From the NCBI GenBank assembly GCA_038324115.1, contig JBBQHQ010000084.1:1-11209 (forward strand): a stretch of 11,209 bases of DNA. The letters are read 5' to 3'. The notes beneath the pieces are model-generated. The model had not been told where the DNA came from. It was given only the letters and a program-made list of their open reading frames with translations, and made no database searches. A program made the position numbers and the translations under genes. Below, in pieces: positions 1-6,516 of this stretch. Source of the stretch: Gaiellasilicea sp038324115. Lineage in GTDB: Bacteria > Actinomycetota > Thermoleophilia > Gaiellales > Gaiellaceae. Positions within the stretch are counted from its first letter, which is position 1. Each line of letters opens with the position of its first letter.

Positions 1-46
1 TGCGGGTATCCCCTCCGACAACGCGGTTTCTGGCAAGGGGGAAGAC

Positions 47-784
47 GTGAGTGGATTCTTGAGAAAGCAGCGCGGGGGGCTCGAGTCCGAGCTTCGCGCG
101 CAGCGCCCGGAGGCGCCAGAGGAGCTCGTTCGCGGGCTCGCGCGGCGCATCGAGGCACGGCGCCCCACCGGCGTGCCGCGTCTGGCGCTCGCCGGTGCGA
201 TGTCGGCGCTGATGCTCGTTGCGCTCGGCTCGGTCGGCGGCATCTCCTACGCGGCGAACGCGGCCAAGCAGGCGGCCGTGGTCGTCCAGAAGGCAGTCGC
301 CCCGACGGCGCAGAACGCCACGATCCAGGTCACGGGCCTGAACGCGGGCGGCGACCAGTACCGCCCGGGCTTTGGCTTCGGCGACCCGAACCACAACCAC
401 ACCGGCCCTCCCGGGCTGAACCGCGGCGGCGCCGGCGCGGCTGCGCCTCCCGTCCGGGCGCGGAACGCACCCGGCGGCAAGGCCAAGTTCGTCTCGTTCG
501 CGATCGTGCTGGACGAGCAGGCGGCGCTCCGGATCTGGGTGCTGAACCCCAAGGGGAAGCGGGTTCTCCTCACCCAGGGGAAGGGCGCCAACATCGGCAC
601 GGGGATCAAGGGGCCGCAGACGAAGCTGCTCCGCTACACGGTGCGGGTGCCGCGGGCGATCCCGATCACGCTGCGGATCCCGGCCAACCTGCTCAGGGCC
701 GGCGGGACGTATCGCGTCCGCGTCCAGGCGACGGATCCGGAAGGGAACAAGACCTTCCTGACCGTCCCGTTCAGCGCCTCCTAG
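47..784 (+). CDS. Single-pass membrane protein with extracytoplasmic beta-rich domain, function unknown
   Basis: The 245-residue product has a charged cytoplasmic N-terminus (1-44, with an Arg/Glu-rich helix around 20-38). One hydrophobic segment follows at about 46-69, then an Ala-rich stretch, then a Gly/Pro/Asn/His-rich linker at 100-145. The C-terminal domain (146-245) has alternating hydrophobic strands and ends in a GGTYRVRVQATD-type strand typical of Ig/FN3-like folds. No enzyme motif is visible. The short helix plus one TM plus outer domain resembles membrane anti-sigma factors and their relatives, but no zinc-binding or anti-sigma motif is present, so I leave the function open. I chose GTG at 47 because AAGGGGGAAG ends 2 nt before it. 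The frame is open to the left edge, so a longer protein cannot be excluded. A terminator follows 14 nt after the stop codon. Confidence 0.75.
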   Translation: MSGFLRKQRGGLESELRAQRPEAPEELVRGLARRIEARRPTGVPRLALAGAMSALMLVALGSVGGISYAANAAKQAAVVVQKAVAPTAQNATIQVTGLNAGGDQYRPGFGFGDPNHNHTGPPGLNRGGAGAAAPPVRARNAPGGKAKFVSFAIVLDEQAALRIWVLNPKGKRVLLTQGKGANIGTGIKGPQTKLLRYTVRVPRAIPITLRIPANLLRAGGTYRVRVQATDPEGNKTFLTVPFSAS

Positions 785-797
785 CTCGAGCAAAGAC

Positions 798-825
798 GGG
801 CGTCCGGGCTTCGGCCCGGGCGCCC
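798..825. terminator. Bidirectional hairpin terminator with UUCG loop
   Basis: A 12-bp stem (798-809 with 814-825, one T-G wobble) closes a C(TTCG)G tetraloop. It lies between two convergent genes, 14 nt after the plus-strand stop and 5 nt after the minus-strand stop. On the minus strand a short T-rich run (GTCTTTGC) follows, as in an intrinsic terminator. The plus strand lacks a T tract, as is common in GC-rich actinobacteria. Confidence 0.8.
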
Positions 826-830
826 TCGGC

Positions 831-1505
831 TCAGCTGACCGCGAGGAAGCTCGAGCCCGACCGGCGCGTGACGTCGTAGCCCGGTGCGTCGAGGCGGAAG
901 GATCGTCCGAGGGACTGCCAGCCCGACGAGCGGACGGAGACGCTCTCGAAGGCGAAGCCGAAGCGGTTGCACACCGTGGAGCCGCCGTCCCAGGACTCCG
1001 CCGTCGCCGTCGGCTCCCAGTTCGCATGGCTGCCGGGGAGGGAGACGGGCGTCGAGACGGCGCGGCCGTCGATGTAGACGCGCCAGCGGCCGGGGGTCGC
1101 GAGCTCTCGGACGCTGATCGCGTACGAGCGGCCGAGGGTCGCGGGCCGGAGCTGCACGAGCTTCGGCTTGAATCCGGGCCTCGTCACCTCGTAGTAGAGG
1201 GTCGGAGCGCCGCCGGCCTTCGTGATGATCCCGGCCTGAATCCAGGCGTCGGTGCCGCCCTTGCCGGCGCCGTAGCCGCCGAGGCCGACCCAGGCGGCGA
1301 CGTGGCCGCCGGCGACGACCGGGGTCTTGACGATCTTCAGCCGGGCGCTGACGCCGCTCGCGGTCCCGACGGCGCCGACGCCCGCGTACGAGTAGCCGGG
1401 CAGGCCGCAGGTCGTGACCGGGTTCGCGCTCGCCGTGCCCGCGAAGCAGGCGGCGGCGAGGCAGAGGAGGGGGAGGAGAAGCCGACGAGTCATCACGCGA
1501 CCCAT
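831..1505 (-). CDS. Secreted protein, possible glutamic peptidase (G1/eqolisin)-like fold
   Basis: The 224-residue product has a signal peptide (basic MTRR, hydrophobic core about 9-22, likely cleavage after ASA at 27). The mature part is rich in beta strands: AWVGLGG (71-77), WIQAGI (88-93), YYEVTRPGF (104-112), WRVYIDGR (141-148) and a later TATAESW (166-172). The order WVG-x-G, then (L/I)QxG, then YE, then AEW/AESW matches my memory of the G1 glutamic peptidases. Q90 and E170 would then be the catalytic pair. This is a motif-level impression, not an alignment. Cys33 and Cys179 could form a disulphide. A non-catalytic concanavalin-like jelly roll is the main alternative. Two ATGs are possible (1505, or residue 5 at 1493), and neither has a clear Shine-Dalgarno site. 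The leader contains two hairpins. Confidence 0.75.
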   Translation of the reverse strand: MGRVMTRRLLLPLLCLAAACFAGTASANPVTTCGLPGYSYAGVGAVGTASGVSARLKIVKTPVVAGGHVAAWVGLGGYGAGKGGTDAWIQAGIITKAGGAPTLYYEVTRPGFKPKLVQLRPATLGRSYAISVRELATPGRWRVYIDGRAVSTPVSLPGSHANWEPTATAESWDGGSTVCNRFGFAFESVSVRSSGWQSLGRSFRLDAPGYDVTRRSGSSFLAVS

Positions 1506-1526
1506 CGGCGGGGGTGCCGTGACAGG

Positions 1527-1580
1527 GATCCCTCGAATGAGGAATCAAGGCGTTTTCGGCAGGTGTTTCCTCCCGGAAAC
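1527..1580 (-). other. Structured 5' leader of the secreted-protein gene (two hairpins)
   Basis: Read on the minus strand, GTTTCC (1580-1575) and GGAAAC (1570-1565) form a perfect 6-bp stem with a GGGA (GNRA) tetraloop. Eighteen nt further, GATTCCTC (1546-1539) and GAGGGATC (1534-1527) form an 8-bp stem with one wobble pair and an ATTC loop. The second stem ends 21 nt before the ATG at 1505. I do not recognise a known riboswitch consensus. Either could also be a DNA-level operator. Confidence 0.4.
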
Positions 1581-1620
1581 GGGGCAACGGCGGCCACCCA
1601 TTCAGGCTGGCGGGCAGGTC

Positions 1621-1636
1621 GTCACGCAGGCGTGAC
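1621..1636 (-). terminator. Possible weak terminator hairpin
   Basis: GTCACG (1621-1626) and CGTGAC (1631-1636) form a perfect 6-bp stem with a 4-nt loop. It lies 34-50 nt downstream of the stop codon of the minus-strand gene at 1671. No T tract follows. It could equally be an operator-type inverted repeat. Confidence 0.25.
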
Positions 1637-1670
1637 CGGAAAGTGCCGATCCTGTGCCGGCGAGCGGCGG

Positions 1671-2024
1671 CTAGGTGTCGCTGATCTCGGCGTGCCGCTC
1701 GGAGACGCAGCCCTCGGCCCAGTGCTCGGCGATCGTCACGGCCTGGCCGGCGACCGTGGCGGGGTCGGCGTCCTTGGCGATCGCGTCGGCGGCGATCTCG
1801 ATCCGCACCTGGTGCACCGAGACCTCGACGTTCGCGTCGATCTCGTGCCGCTCCTCCGCGATCACCGAGACGCTTCGGACCTCCTGGAGCAGGGCGCGGG
1901 CGAGCTCGTCGATCTCGGCCGGCGTGACCGGACGGCCGGCGAAGATCCCGAAGTTGACGCGCACCTCGATCGCCGCGGGTTCACGCGGCTCGGCGAGGAA
2001 GGCGATGCGGGCAAGTTCCTGCAT
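1671..2024 (-). CDS. Conserved-looking hypothetical protein, 117 aa
   Basis: I do not recognise the family. The product is acidic and soluble, with no signal peptide and no membrane segment. It appears to alternate strands and helices: a strand around 18-28 (IEVRVNFGIF), a helix at 35-50 (PAEIDELARALLQEVR), strands at 51-56 and 64-78 (VEVSVHQVRIEIA), and a helix at 87-104. That layout would suit a small alpha/beta sandwich. Codon use (G/C at third positions) fits a real gene. The gene is 32 nt downstream of the ABC permease on the same strand and may be co-transcribed with it. The ATG at 2024 has no Shine-Dalgarno site. An AT-rich GTAACAAT lies 8 nt upstream, so a separate leaderless transcript is possible but weakly supported. 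Confidence 0.6.
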   Translation of the reverse strand: MQELARIAFLAEPREPAAIEVRVNFGIFAGRPVTPAEIDELARALLQEVRSVSVIAEERHEIDANVEVSVHQVRIEIAADAIAKDADPATVAGQAVTIAEHWAEGCVSERHAEISDT

Positions 2025-2056
2025 GAAGGGGGATTGTTACCGGATCCGCACGACGG

Positions 2057-2818
2057 CTAACGCTCGCGCGGCTCCCAGCCGAAGCGCCGGGCCGCCAGAA
2101 CGGCCGCGAGAACGCCCCACGCGGCCAGCACCGCGAGGTCGGTGCCCTGCTCCCAGACCTGCTCGCCGCCCAGGTAGACGGCGTTCAGCAGGTCGATCAG
2201 GTACTTGAGCGGGAGCACGTCCCCGAGCGCCTGCAGCACCGACGGGTAGCTCCGGGTCGGGCCGAACGTGCCGGAGAGGAAGGCCATCGGCAGGAGGACG
2301 ACGTTGATCACCGCCGAGGCGCCCTCCGACGAGCGGATCAGGGCTGCGGCCGCCAGGCCGATCGCGGCGAACGCGGCCACCCCCGCGAGCGAGGCGAGGA
2401 CGAGCGACAGCCACTGGCCACCCGGCAGTGCCGCATCGAAGAGGAGCCGGCCGAGCGCGAAGAGGACGACGAGCTGCAGCGCGAAGACGAGCAGCGTCGA
2501 GACGAGCGCGGCGAGCATGTAGGTCAGAGGTGGCAGCGGCGTCGAGCGCAGCCGCTTCAGCACGCCGCTCTCGCGCCGGATCACGAGCTGGATCGCGAGC
2601 CCCGCGAAGGCCGTGTTCGCGATCCCGTAGCCCGTCAGCCCCATCAGGAGCACGTCCGCGGAGGGGTGCTCCCGGCCGCCGATGGTGATCGTGCCGCTGT
2701 AGACCGAGCCGAGCAGCAGGAAGAGCATCGGCGGGAAGATGAAGATGAAGACCGCGGCCTCGCGGCTGCGCCAGAAGACGAGCTGCTCGGCCCGGAGCTG
2801 GTGCCGGAAGAGCTTCAC
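2057..2818 (-). CDS. ABC-2 type exporter permease
   Basis: The 253-residue product is the membrane subunit of an ABC exporter of the ABC-2 / daunorubicin-resistance type, which moves lipophilic compounds or polymers outward in the plasma membrane. Six hydrophobic segments are visible at about 21-39, 57-79, 99-126, 136-161, 168-186 and 227-244. The cytoplasmic loop RRESGVLKRLRSTPL (81-95) and the stretch LSGTFGPTRSYPSVL followed by LPLKYLIDLL (181-211) are typical of the family. Its start overlaps the stop of the ATPase gene by 4 nt (ATGA), so the two subunits are translationally coupled and presumably form one transporter. The substrate cannot be read from the sequence, and no dedicated regulator or biosynthetic gene is adjacent. 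Confidence 0.9.
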   Translation of the reverse strand: MKLFRHQLRAEQLVFWRSREAAVFIFIFPPMLFLLLGSVYSGTITIGGREHPSADVLLMGLTGYGIANTAFAGLAIQLVIRRESGVLKRLRSTPLPPLTYMLAALVSTLLVFALQLVVLFALGRLLFDAALPGGQWLSLVLASLAGVAAFAAIGLAAAALIRSSEGASAVINVVLLPMAFLSGTFGPTRSYPSVLQALGDVLPLKYLIDLLNAVYLGGEQVWEQGTDLAVLAAWGVLAAVLAARRFGWEPRER

Positions 2819-3657
2819 TCGGCGCCGTCCACGAGGTCGAGGTAGACGTCCTCGAGGGTCGCGCGGACGACCTCGAGCTCCTCCAGCTCCCGGCCCTCGG
2901 CGAGCGCGGCGCCGGTCAGCTCGTGCAGCGTCCTCGTCGGCGTCTCGGTCGCGACGACGACGGTCTGGCCGTTGACTCGGTGGCGGATCTCGACCTTCCC
3001 CGCGGCGGTCAGCTCGGAGGGGCGGCCGATCCGGACGATCTGGCCCGCGACGAGCACGGCGACCCGGTCGGCGAGCTGCTGCGCCTCGTCGAGGTAGTGC
3101 GTGGTCAGGAGCACGGTCTTGCCGAGCTCGCGCAGAGAGCGGATCAGCTCCCAGGCGTTGCGCCGCGCGGCGGGGTCGAAGCCGGTCGTCGGCTCGTCCA
3201 GGAAGACGAGCTCGGGATCGCCGACGAGCGCGACGCCGAGGTCGAGCCGGCGCTTCTGGCCCCCCGAGAGCGTCTTGACGCGGTCGTTCGCCTTCTCATC
3301 GAGCCCGACGAGCCGGATCACCTCGTCGATGTCGCGGGGACGCTTGTAGTAGCCGGCGAAGATCCGGTGGATCTCGCGGACGGTCAGCGAGGCCCAGAGC
3401 TCGGAGGACTGGAGGACGACGCCGATCCGCTCGCGGAACGCGGGCTCGGTCCGGCCGGGGTCGAAGCCGAGCACCTCGACCTCGCCCGCGTCGCGGCGGC
3501 GGTAGCCCTCGAGGATCTCCACGGTCGTCGTCTTGCCGGCGCCGTTCGGCCCGAGCAGGCCGAAGACCTCGCCGACGGCGACGTCGAAGTCGATGCCGCG
3601 CACCGCCTCGAAGGAGCCGTAGGACTTGCGCAGGCCCCGGACGGAGATCGCGGTCAT
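2815..3657 (-). CDS. ABC transporter ATP-binding subunit
   Basis: The 280-residue product is the ATPase of the exporter whose permease overlaps its 3' end. Walker A GPNGAGKTT is at 36-44, the Q-loop glutamine is near 83, the signature LSGGQ is at 130-134, Walker B LVFLDEP is at 150-156 (D154, catalytic E155), and the switch histidine is H187 in TTHYLDEA. After the core (about 1-215) comes a C-terminal extension (about 220-280) ending in LEVVRATLEDVYLDLVDG. This tail is typical of ABC-2/DrrA-type ATPases. All catalytic residues are present. The ATG at 3657 has no Shine-Dalgarno site but lies 7 nt after TAGACT, suggesting leaderless initiation. The sixA-like gene lies 37 nt upstream on the same strand. 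Confidence 0.93.
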   Translation of the reverse strand: MTAISVRGLRKSYGSFEAVRGIDFDVAVGEVFGLLGPNGAGKTTTVEILEGYRRRDAGEVEVLGFDPGRTEPAFRERIGVVLQSSELWASLTVREIHRIFAGYYKRPRDIDEVIRLVGLDEKANDRVKTLSGGQKRRLDLGVALVGDPELVFLDEPTTGFDPAARRNAWELIRSLRELGKTVLLTTHYLDEAQQLADRVAVLVAGQIVRIGRPSELTAAGKVEIRHRVNGQTVVVATETPTRTLHELTGAALAEGRELEELEVVRATLEDVYLDLVDGAE

Positions 3658-3664
3658 CGGCGGC

Positions 3665-3670
3665 AGTCTA
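3665..3670 (-). promoter_or_regulatory. Candidate -10 box for leaderless ABC ATPase transcript
   Basis: TAGACT (minus strand) ends 7 nt before the ATG at 3657. This is the spacing expected when transcription starts at or next to the start codon. There is no Shine-Dalgarno site and no convincing -35 hexamer. Confidence 0.4.
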
Positions 3671-3694
3671 GAGCGGGGTCGGCGGGCTGCCGCG

Positions 3695-4087
3695 CTAGAG
3701 CGGGAGCTCGAGCTCGGCCATCCCGGCGGGGGGGTACGGAGGCGGCTCGCCGCCCGTCAACGCCGCTGCGATGTCGCCGCAGTCGGGCTGGTGGCCGACC
3801 GCGACGAGCGGCTCGGGCAGGCCCTCGGCGGCGGCGAGGAGGTCGGTCAGGACCGCGCCGGGCGCCAGGCGCTCGTCGACGCGCAGCTCGGCGCCGGCCG
3901 CCTTCGCGATCGCGGCCGCCGTCTCGCGCGCACGCAGGAGCGGGCTCGAGAGGACGACGCTGGGACCCGCCTCCGCGAGGAGCTCGCCGAGCTCCCGCGC
4001 CTGCTCCCGGCCGGTGGGCGTGAGGGGCCGCAGCGAGTCCGGCGTGCCGGGCTGGGCTTCGGCGTGGCGGACGAGGTAGAGCCGCAT
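3695..4087 (-). CDS. sixA: SixA-type phosphohistidine phosphatase (histidine phosphatase superfamily)
   Basis: The 130-residue product begins MRLYLVRHAEA, the RH(G/A) motif of the histidine phosphatase superfamily with nucleophile H8. It continues with LTPTGREQA (22-30), the SSPLLRARETA stretch with its conserved arginine (47-57), and VGHQPD (97-102) carrying the second catalytic histidine H99. The length and the compact C-terminus fit the small SixA branch, which removes phosphate from phosphohistidines, rather than the larger phosphoglycerate mutases. The reading frame is open far upstream across the antisense strand of the neighbouring gene, giving a spurious 600-residue frame. The real start is the ATG at 4087, directly before the conserved RLYLVRHAE. 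TATCCT lies 8 nt upstream. The in vivo substrate is unknown. Confidence 0.88.
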   Translation of the reverse strand: MRLYLVRHAEAQPGTPDSLRPLTPTGREQARELGELLAEAGPSVVLSSPLLRARETAAAIAKAAGAELRVDERLAPGAVLTDLLAAAEGLPEPLVAVGHQPDCGDIAAALTGGEPPPYPPAGMAELELPL

Positions 4088-4095
4088 CGGCGTGC

Positions 4096-4101
4096 AGGAT
4101 A
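4096..4101 (-). promoter_or_regulatory. Candidate -10 box for leaderless sixA transcript
   Basis: TATCCT (minus strand) lies 8 nt before the ATG at 4087 in the 51-bp divergent gap. No Shine-Dalgarno site is present. The -35 region is not recognisable. Confidence 0.4.
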
Positions 4102-4138
4102 CGTCCCGTGCGGCGCCTCCGGCTGGCAGGCTCCGTCC

Positions 4139-5599
4139 GTGCTCTCGCGTCTCCCAGCCGTCACCGGCGCCGCCGCCTTCGTCCTCGGGCTGCTCGCGGT
4201 CGACGACGGCGGCTACTTCCCACGCTCGTGGGGCTGGGCGGGGACACTGCTCGCGCTCGTCGCCGCCGGCCTCCTCGTGGCCGACCGCGGCGGGGTGCGG
4301 GGGACGGCCGAGCAGGTCTTCGTCGGCGCACTCGCCGGTGCGGCCGCCTGGACGGGGCTCTCGGCTCTCTGGTCGCAGAGCGCTCCGAGCTCGCTCTCGG
4401 AGCTGGGACGGGCGCTCGTGCCGGCCGCGGGCGCGCTCGCCGCGCTGGCGCTGCGCCGAACGGACGCGCAGGCGCTCGCGCGCGGCGCGCTCACGGCGGC
4501 GACGCTCGTCTCGCTCGTCAACCTCGGGCACCGCCTCGGCGGCGGAGGGATGGGGACCGGGTCGGAGTCGGCGCCGGTCGGGTACGCGAACGCGCTCGGG
4601 ATCCTCGCCGTCCTGGGAATCCTGCTCGGGCTCTCGGAGGCGCGGTCGGCCGGCCTGACGGTGCGGGCGGCGGCGCTCGCGGCCGTGCTCCTCAACGGGG
4701 CCGTCCTGGCGCTCTCGGTGAGCACAGGTGCCGTGGGCGCGCTCGTGCTCGGGCTCGCGGCCGCGGCGGTCGTCGCCGGCGGCCGGCTCCGGGTCGCCGG
4801 GATCGTGGCGGGAATCGTGCTCGCGGTCGGCGCGGTCGCCCTCTTCTCCGGGCACGAGCGTGGCGAGTACTGGTCGGTCGCCCTGGGCGCGAGTGCGGAC
4901 CACCCCTTCCTCGGCACGGGAGCGGGGACGTTCGGGCAGGTCTGGCTCGAGGAGCGCGACGCGCCGCGCGCGGCCCTGGCGGCCCACGGGCTCTACGTCG
5001 AGACGCTCGCGGAGCAGGGCCCGGTCGGCCTGGCGCTCCTGCTTGCGGCCCTGGCGGCTCCGCTCGCCGCCGCCCGCCGCTCGCGCCGGCCGCTCGTCGC
5101 GGGCGCCTACGTGGCGTTCCTCGGCCACGCGGCGATCGACTGGGTCTGGGATCTGACCGGCGTCGCGCTCATCGCGCTCGCCGTCGGCGCCTCGCTGCTC
5201 CTCGAGGCGCGGCGGCCGGACGAGCTGCCGAGCCGTCGCGGCGGCGGGCTCGCGCTCGCCGGCGCGATCGCCGTCGTGGCGCTGGTGGGATGGGTCGGCG
5301 CGGTGGCGCTCGAGTGGGCGAGCTCGGCACTTCGCGCGGGTGAGGGGTCGCGGGCTGCGGCGCGTGCCGAGACGGCCGCTGCGCTCGCCCCCTGGGCCTC
5401 GGAGCCGTGGCTCGTCGCCTCCCAGGCCAGGCTGCTCGCCGGCGAACGGGGCGCGGCTGCGGCTGCCGCGCGGCGCGGACTCCAGCGGGACGGCCACGAC
5501 TGGCGGCTCTGGGTCGCGCTCGCCACCGCGACCGATGGAGCGGAGAAGGAGCGGGCGCTCGTTCGCGCCCGCTCCCTCAATCCACTCGGTGGGGTCTAG
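4139..5599 (+). CDS. O-antigen ligase / Wzy polymerase-like multipass membrane protein
   Basis: From GTG at 4139 the product is 486 residues. Hydrophobic segments lie at about 7-21, 32-49, 58-76, 91-107, 115-130, 149-166, 174-193, 196-214, 217-237, 293-312, 319-335, 339-355 and 369-392. The stretch HPFLGTGAGTF (255-265), a charged loop, then AHGLYVETLAEQGPVG (282-297) matches the Wzy_C / O-antigen ligase signature, in which a histidine and acidic residues before the next helix are conserved. The C-terminal 90 residues (396-486) are Ala/Arg-rich helices resembling TPR-type repeats. Expected role: polymerisation or ligation of lipid-linked glycans on the outer membrane face. No glycosyltransferase or flippase gene is adjacent. 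The frame is open upstream to 3626, but that part is antisense to sixA. The Shine-Dalgarno site is weak. Confidence 0.82.
   Translation: MLSRLPAVTGAAAFVLGLLAVDDGGYFPRSWGWAGTLLALVAAGLLVADRGGVRGTAEQVFVGALAGAAAWTGLSALWSQSAPSSLSELGRALVPAAGALAALALRRTDAQALARGALTAATLVSLVNLGHRLGGGGMGTGSESAPVGYANALGILAVLGILLGLSEARSAGLTVRAAALAAVLLNGAVLALSVSTGAVGALVLGLAAAAVVAGGRLRVAGIVAGIVLAVGAVALFSGHERGEYWSVALGASADHPFLGTGAGTFGQVWLEERDAPRAALAAHGLYVETLAEQGPVGLALLLAALAAPLAAARRSRRPLVAGAYVAFLGHAAIDWVWDLTGVALIALAVGASLLLEARRPDELPSRRGGGLALAGAIAVVALVGWVGAVALEWASSALRAGEGSRAAARAETAAALAPWASEPWLVASQARLLAGERGAAAAAARRGLQRDGHDWRLWVALATATDGAEKERALVRARSLNPLGGV
5548..5575. terminator. Terminator hairpin embedded in the 3' coding end of the Wzy-like gene
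   Basis: A perfect 11-bp stem (5548-5558 with 5565-5575) with a 6-nt loop TCGTTC lies 21 nt downstream of the minus-strand gene's stop codon and inside the last codons of the plus-strand gene. On the minus strand TTCTCC follows the stem. Because the two convergent genes share their stop region, a terminator for the minus-strand gene can only lie inside the opposite gene. Confidence 0.6.
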
Positions 5600-6411
5600 C
5601 GCGGGGTCGCCGTGCGCAGCGAGACGAGACGCCGCGACGAGACGCCCGCGAGGACGTCGTCGCCGGACTTACGGGCCCGGACGAACATCGTCAGGAGGAA
5701 CCCGTTCTTCAGCGGCAGCAGCCGCGTCGGCTGGACGGTCAGGTTCGCATTGCCCGACGCGTCGGTCTGGACCTCGGGCATCGCCTGGATCCGCGAGAAC
5801 GGGACCCCGACGGCGTAGACGAGGGCGCCGCTCACGGGCCGGCCGTTCGTGTCGGTGACACGGACGCGCATCGCGACCGGGTTCCGCGACCGGAGCGGGC
5901 TCTGGCCGTAGGCGACGCGGTCGACGACGAGCCGGTTCGGGAGCACGACGGCCGAGGCCGGAATCGTGCCGGTGCCACCCGTCGGGGCGGCCGGGCCGGA
6001 GACGATGGCGGTCGCGTCGGAGTCGGTCGTGGTCGCTCCGCTCGAGTTCGTCGCGGTCACGCGCACGCGCAGCCGCTTGCTGACGTCGGCGGAGTTGACC
6101 GTGTACGTCTGAGCGATGGCGCCGGGGATCAGGACGCAGTTGTTCCCGTTCAGGTCACAGCGGAGCCACTGGTACTTGTAGCTCACGGCGGAGTCCGACG
6201 TGTACGAGCCGGGGTTCGCGGTCAGGGTCGAGCCCTGGCTGGCGTTGCCGCTGATCGTGGGCCGCGACGTGTTCGTCGGGGCGTACTGGGCTGCCGCAGT
6301 CGCGGTACCGCCGGCGTAGCCGATCGTGGTGAAGACGGTGACGACGAGCGTCAGCAGCGCGATCACTGCAAGCGCGCCGAGGCCCTTGTTCGTCCTGGTG
6401 GGTCGTTTCAT
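5596..6411 (-). CDS. Secreted or membrane-anchored Ig-like domain protein
   Basis: The 271-residue product has a basic N-terminus and a hydrophobic segment at about 11-33, which is a signal peptide or membrane anchor. A first Ig-like domain (about 44-138) carries YQWLRC (80-85) with a second cysteine at 92 (a likely disulphide), then TYTVNSADVSKRLRVRVTA (103-121) and NSSG. This pattern recurs in large extracellular repeat proteins, and here it occurs once. After a Pro/Thr/Gly linker (138-154) comes a second beta domain (155-268) with VRVTDTNGRPVSGALV, typical of invasin-like or carboxypeptidase-regulatory beta sandwiches. The role is probably cell-surface binding or structure. The ATG at 6411 has an excellent AGGAGG 8 nt upstream. 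The stop codon interlocks with that of the convergent gene in a shared CTAG. Confidence 0.85.
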   Translation of the reverse strand: MKRPTRTNKGLGALAVIALLTLVVTVFTTIGYAGGTATAAAQYAPTNTSRPTISGNASQGSTLTANPGSYTSDSAVSYKYQWLRCDLNGNNCVLIPGAIAQTYTVNSADVSKRLRVRVTATNSSGATTTDSDATAIVSGPAAPTGGTGTIPASAVVLPNRLVVDRVAYGQSPLRSRNPVAMRVRVTDTNGRPVSGALVYAVGVPFSRIQAMPEVQTDASGNANLTVQPTRLLPLKNGFLLTMFVRARKSGDDVLAGVSSRRLVSLRTATPR

Positions 6412-6419
6412 GGGTCGTT

Positions 6420-6425
6420 CCTCCT
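6420..6425 (-). promoter_or_regulatory. Strong ribosome binding site (AGGAGG)
   Basis: AGGAGG on the minus strand is 8 nt before the ATG at 6411 and fixes that start. It contrasts with the Shine-Dalgarno-less starts of several neighbours. Confidence 0.85.
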
Positions 6426-6447
6426 CGAAATGGCGGTCTATGTGGTT

Positions 6448-6486
6448 CTGCCGCCTCGGAGCCGGCCGGAAACAGAGGCACGGCAG
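6448..6486 (-). other. Leader hairpin upstream of the Ig-like protein gene
   Basis: On the minus strand CTGCCG, a TG bulge and CCTC (6486-6475) pair with GAGG and CGGCAG (6457-6448). This gives 10 pairs around a 17-nt loop that contains the self-complementary CCGGCCGG. It lies 22 nt upstream of the AGGAGG site. It could be a 5'-UTR structure or a DNA operator. No known RNA family is recognised. Confidence 0.3.
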
Positions 6487-6504
6487 GGTTTACAGACCCC
6501 TCAC

Positions 6505-6510
6505 TAAGCT
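6505..6510 (+). promoter_or_regulatory. Candidate -10 box for leaderless phzF-family transcript
   Basis: TAAGCT ends 6 nt before the GTG at 6517, and there is no Shine-Dalgarno site. This fits leaderless initiation. TTTACA at 6489-6494 is too close to serve as its -35. Confidence 0.4.
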
Positions 6511-6516
6511 GTAGCT

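Noticed and set aside
1506..1620. Cyclic-di-AMP (ydaO) or cyclic-di-GMP riboswitch ahead of the secreted protein
   Set aside because: The hairpins are there, but I could not match the conserved unpaired bases of either class.
1026..2060. Plus-strand 344-residue frame across the secreted protein and the 117-aa gene
   Set aside because: Composition is Arg/Gly/Asp-rich with no recognisable domain; it spans a hairpin leader and two minus-strand genes with better coding features.
3626..4138. N-terminal extension of the Wzy-like frame
   Set aside because: It is antisense to sixA and lacks membrane segments; the hydrophobic protein begins at the GTG at 4139.
3695..5497. Minus-strand 600-residue frame that would fuse a long N-terminus to SixA
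   Set aside because: Everything upstream of the ATG at 4087 is antisense to the Wzy-like gene and is Arg-rich without domains; the SixA family starts at RLYLVRHAE.
6485..6501. Imperfect palindrome AGGGTTTACAGACCCCT as an operator
   Set aside because: Only about 10 of 17 positions are symmetric, and no regulator gene is adjacent.
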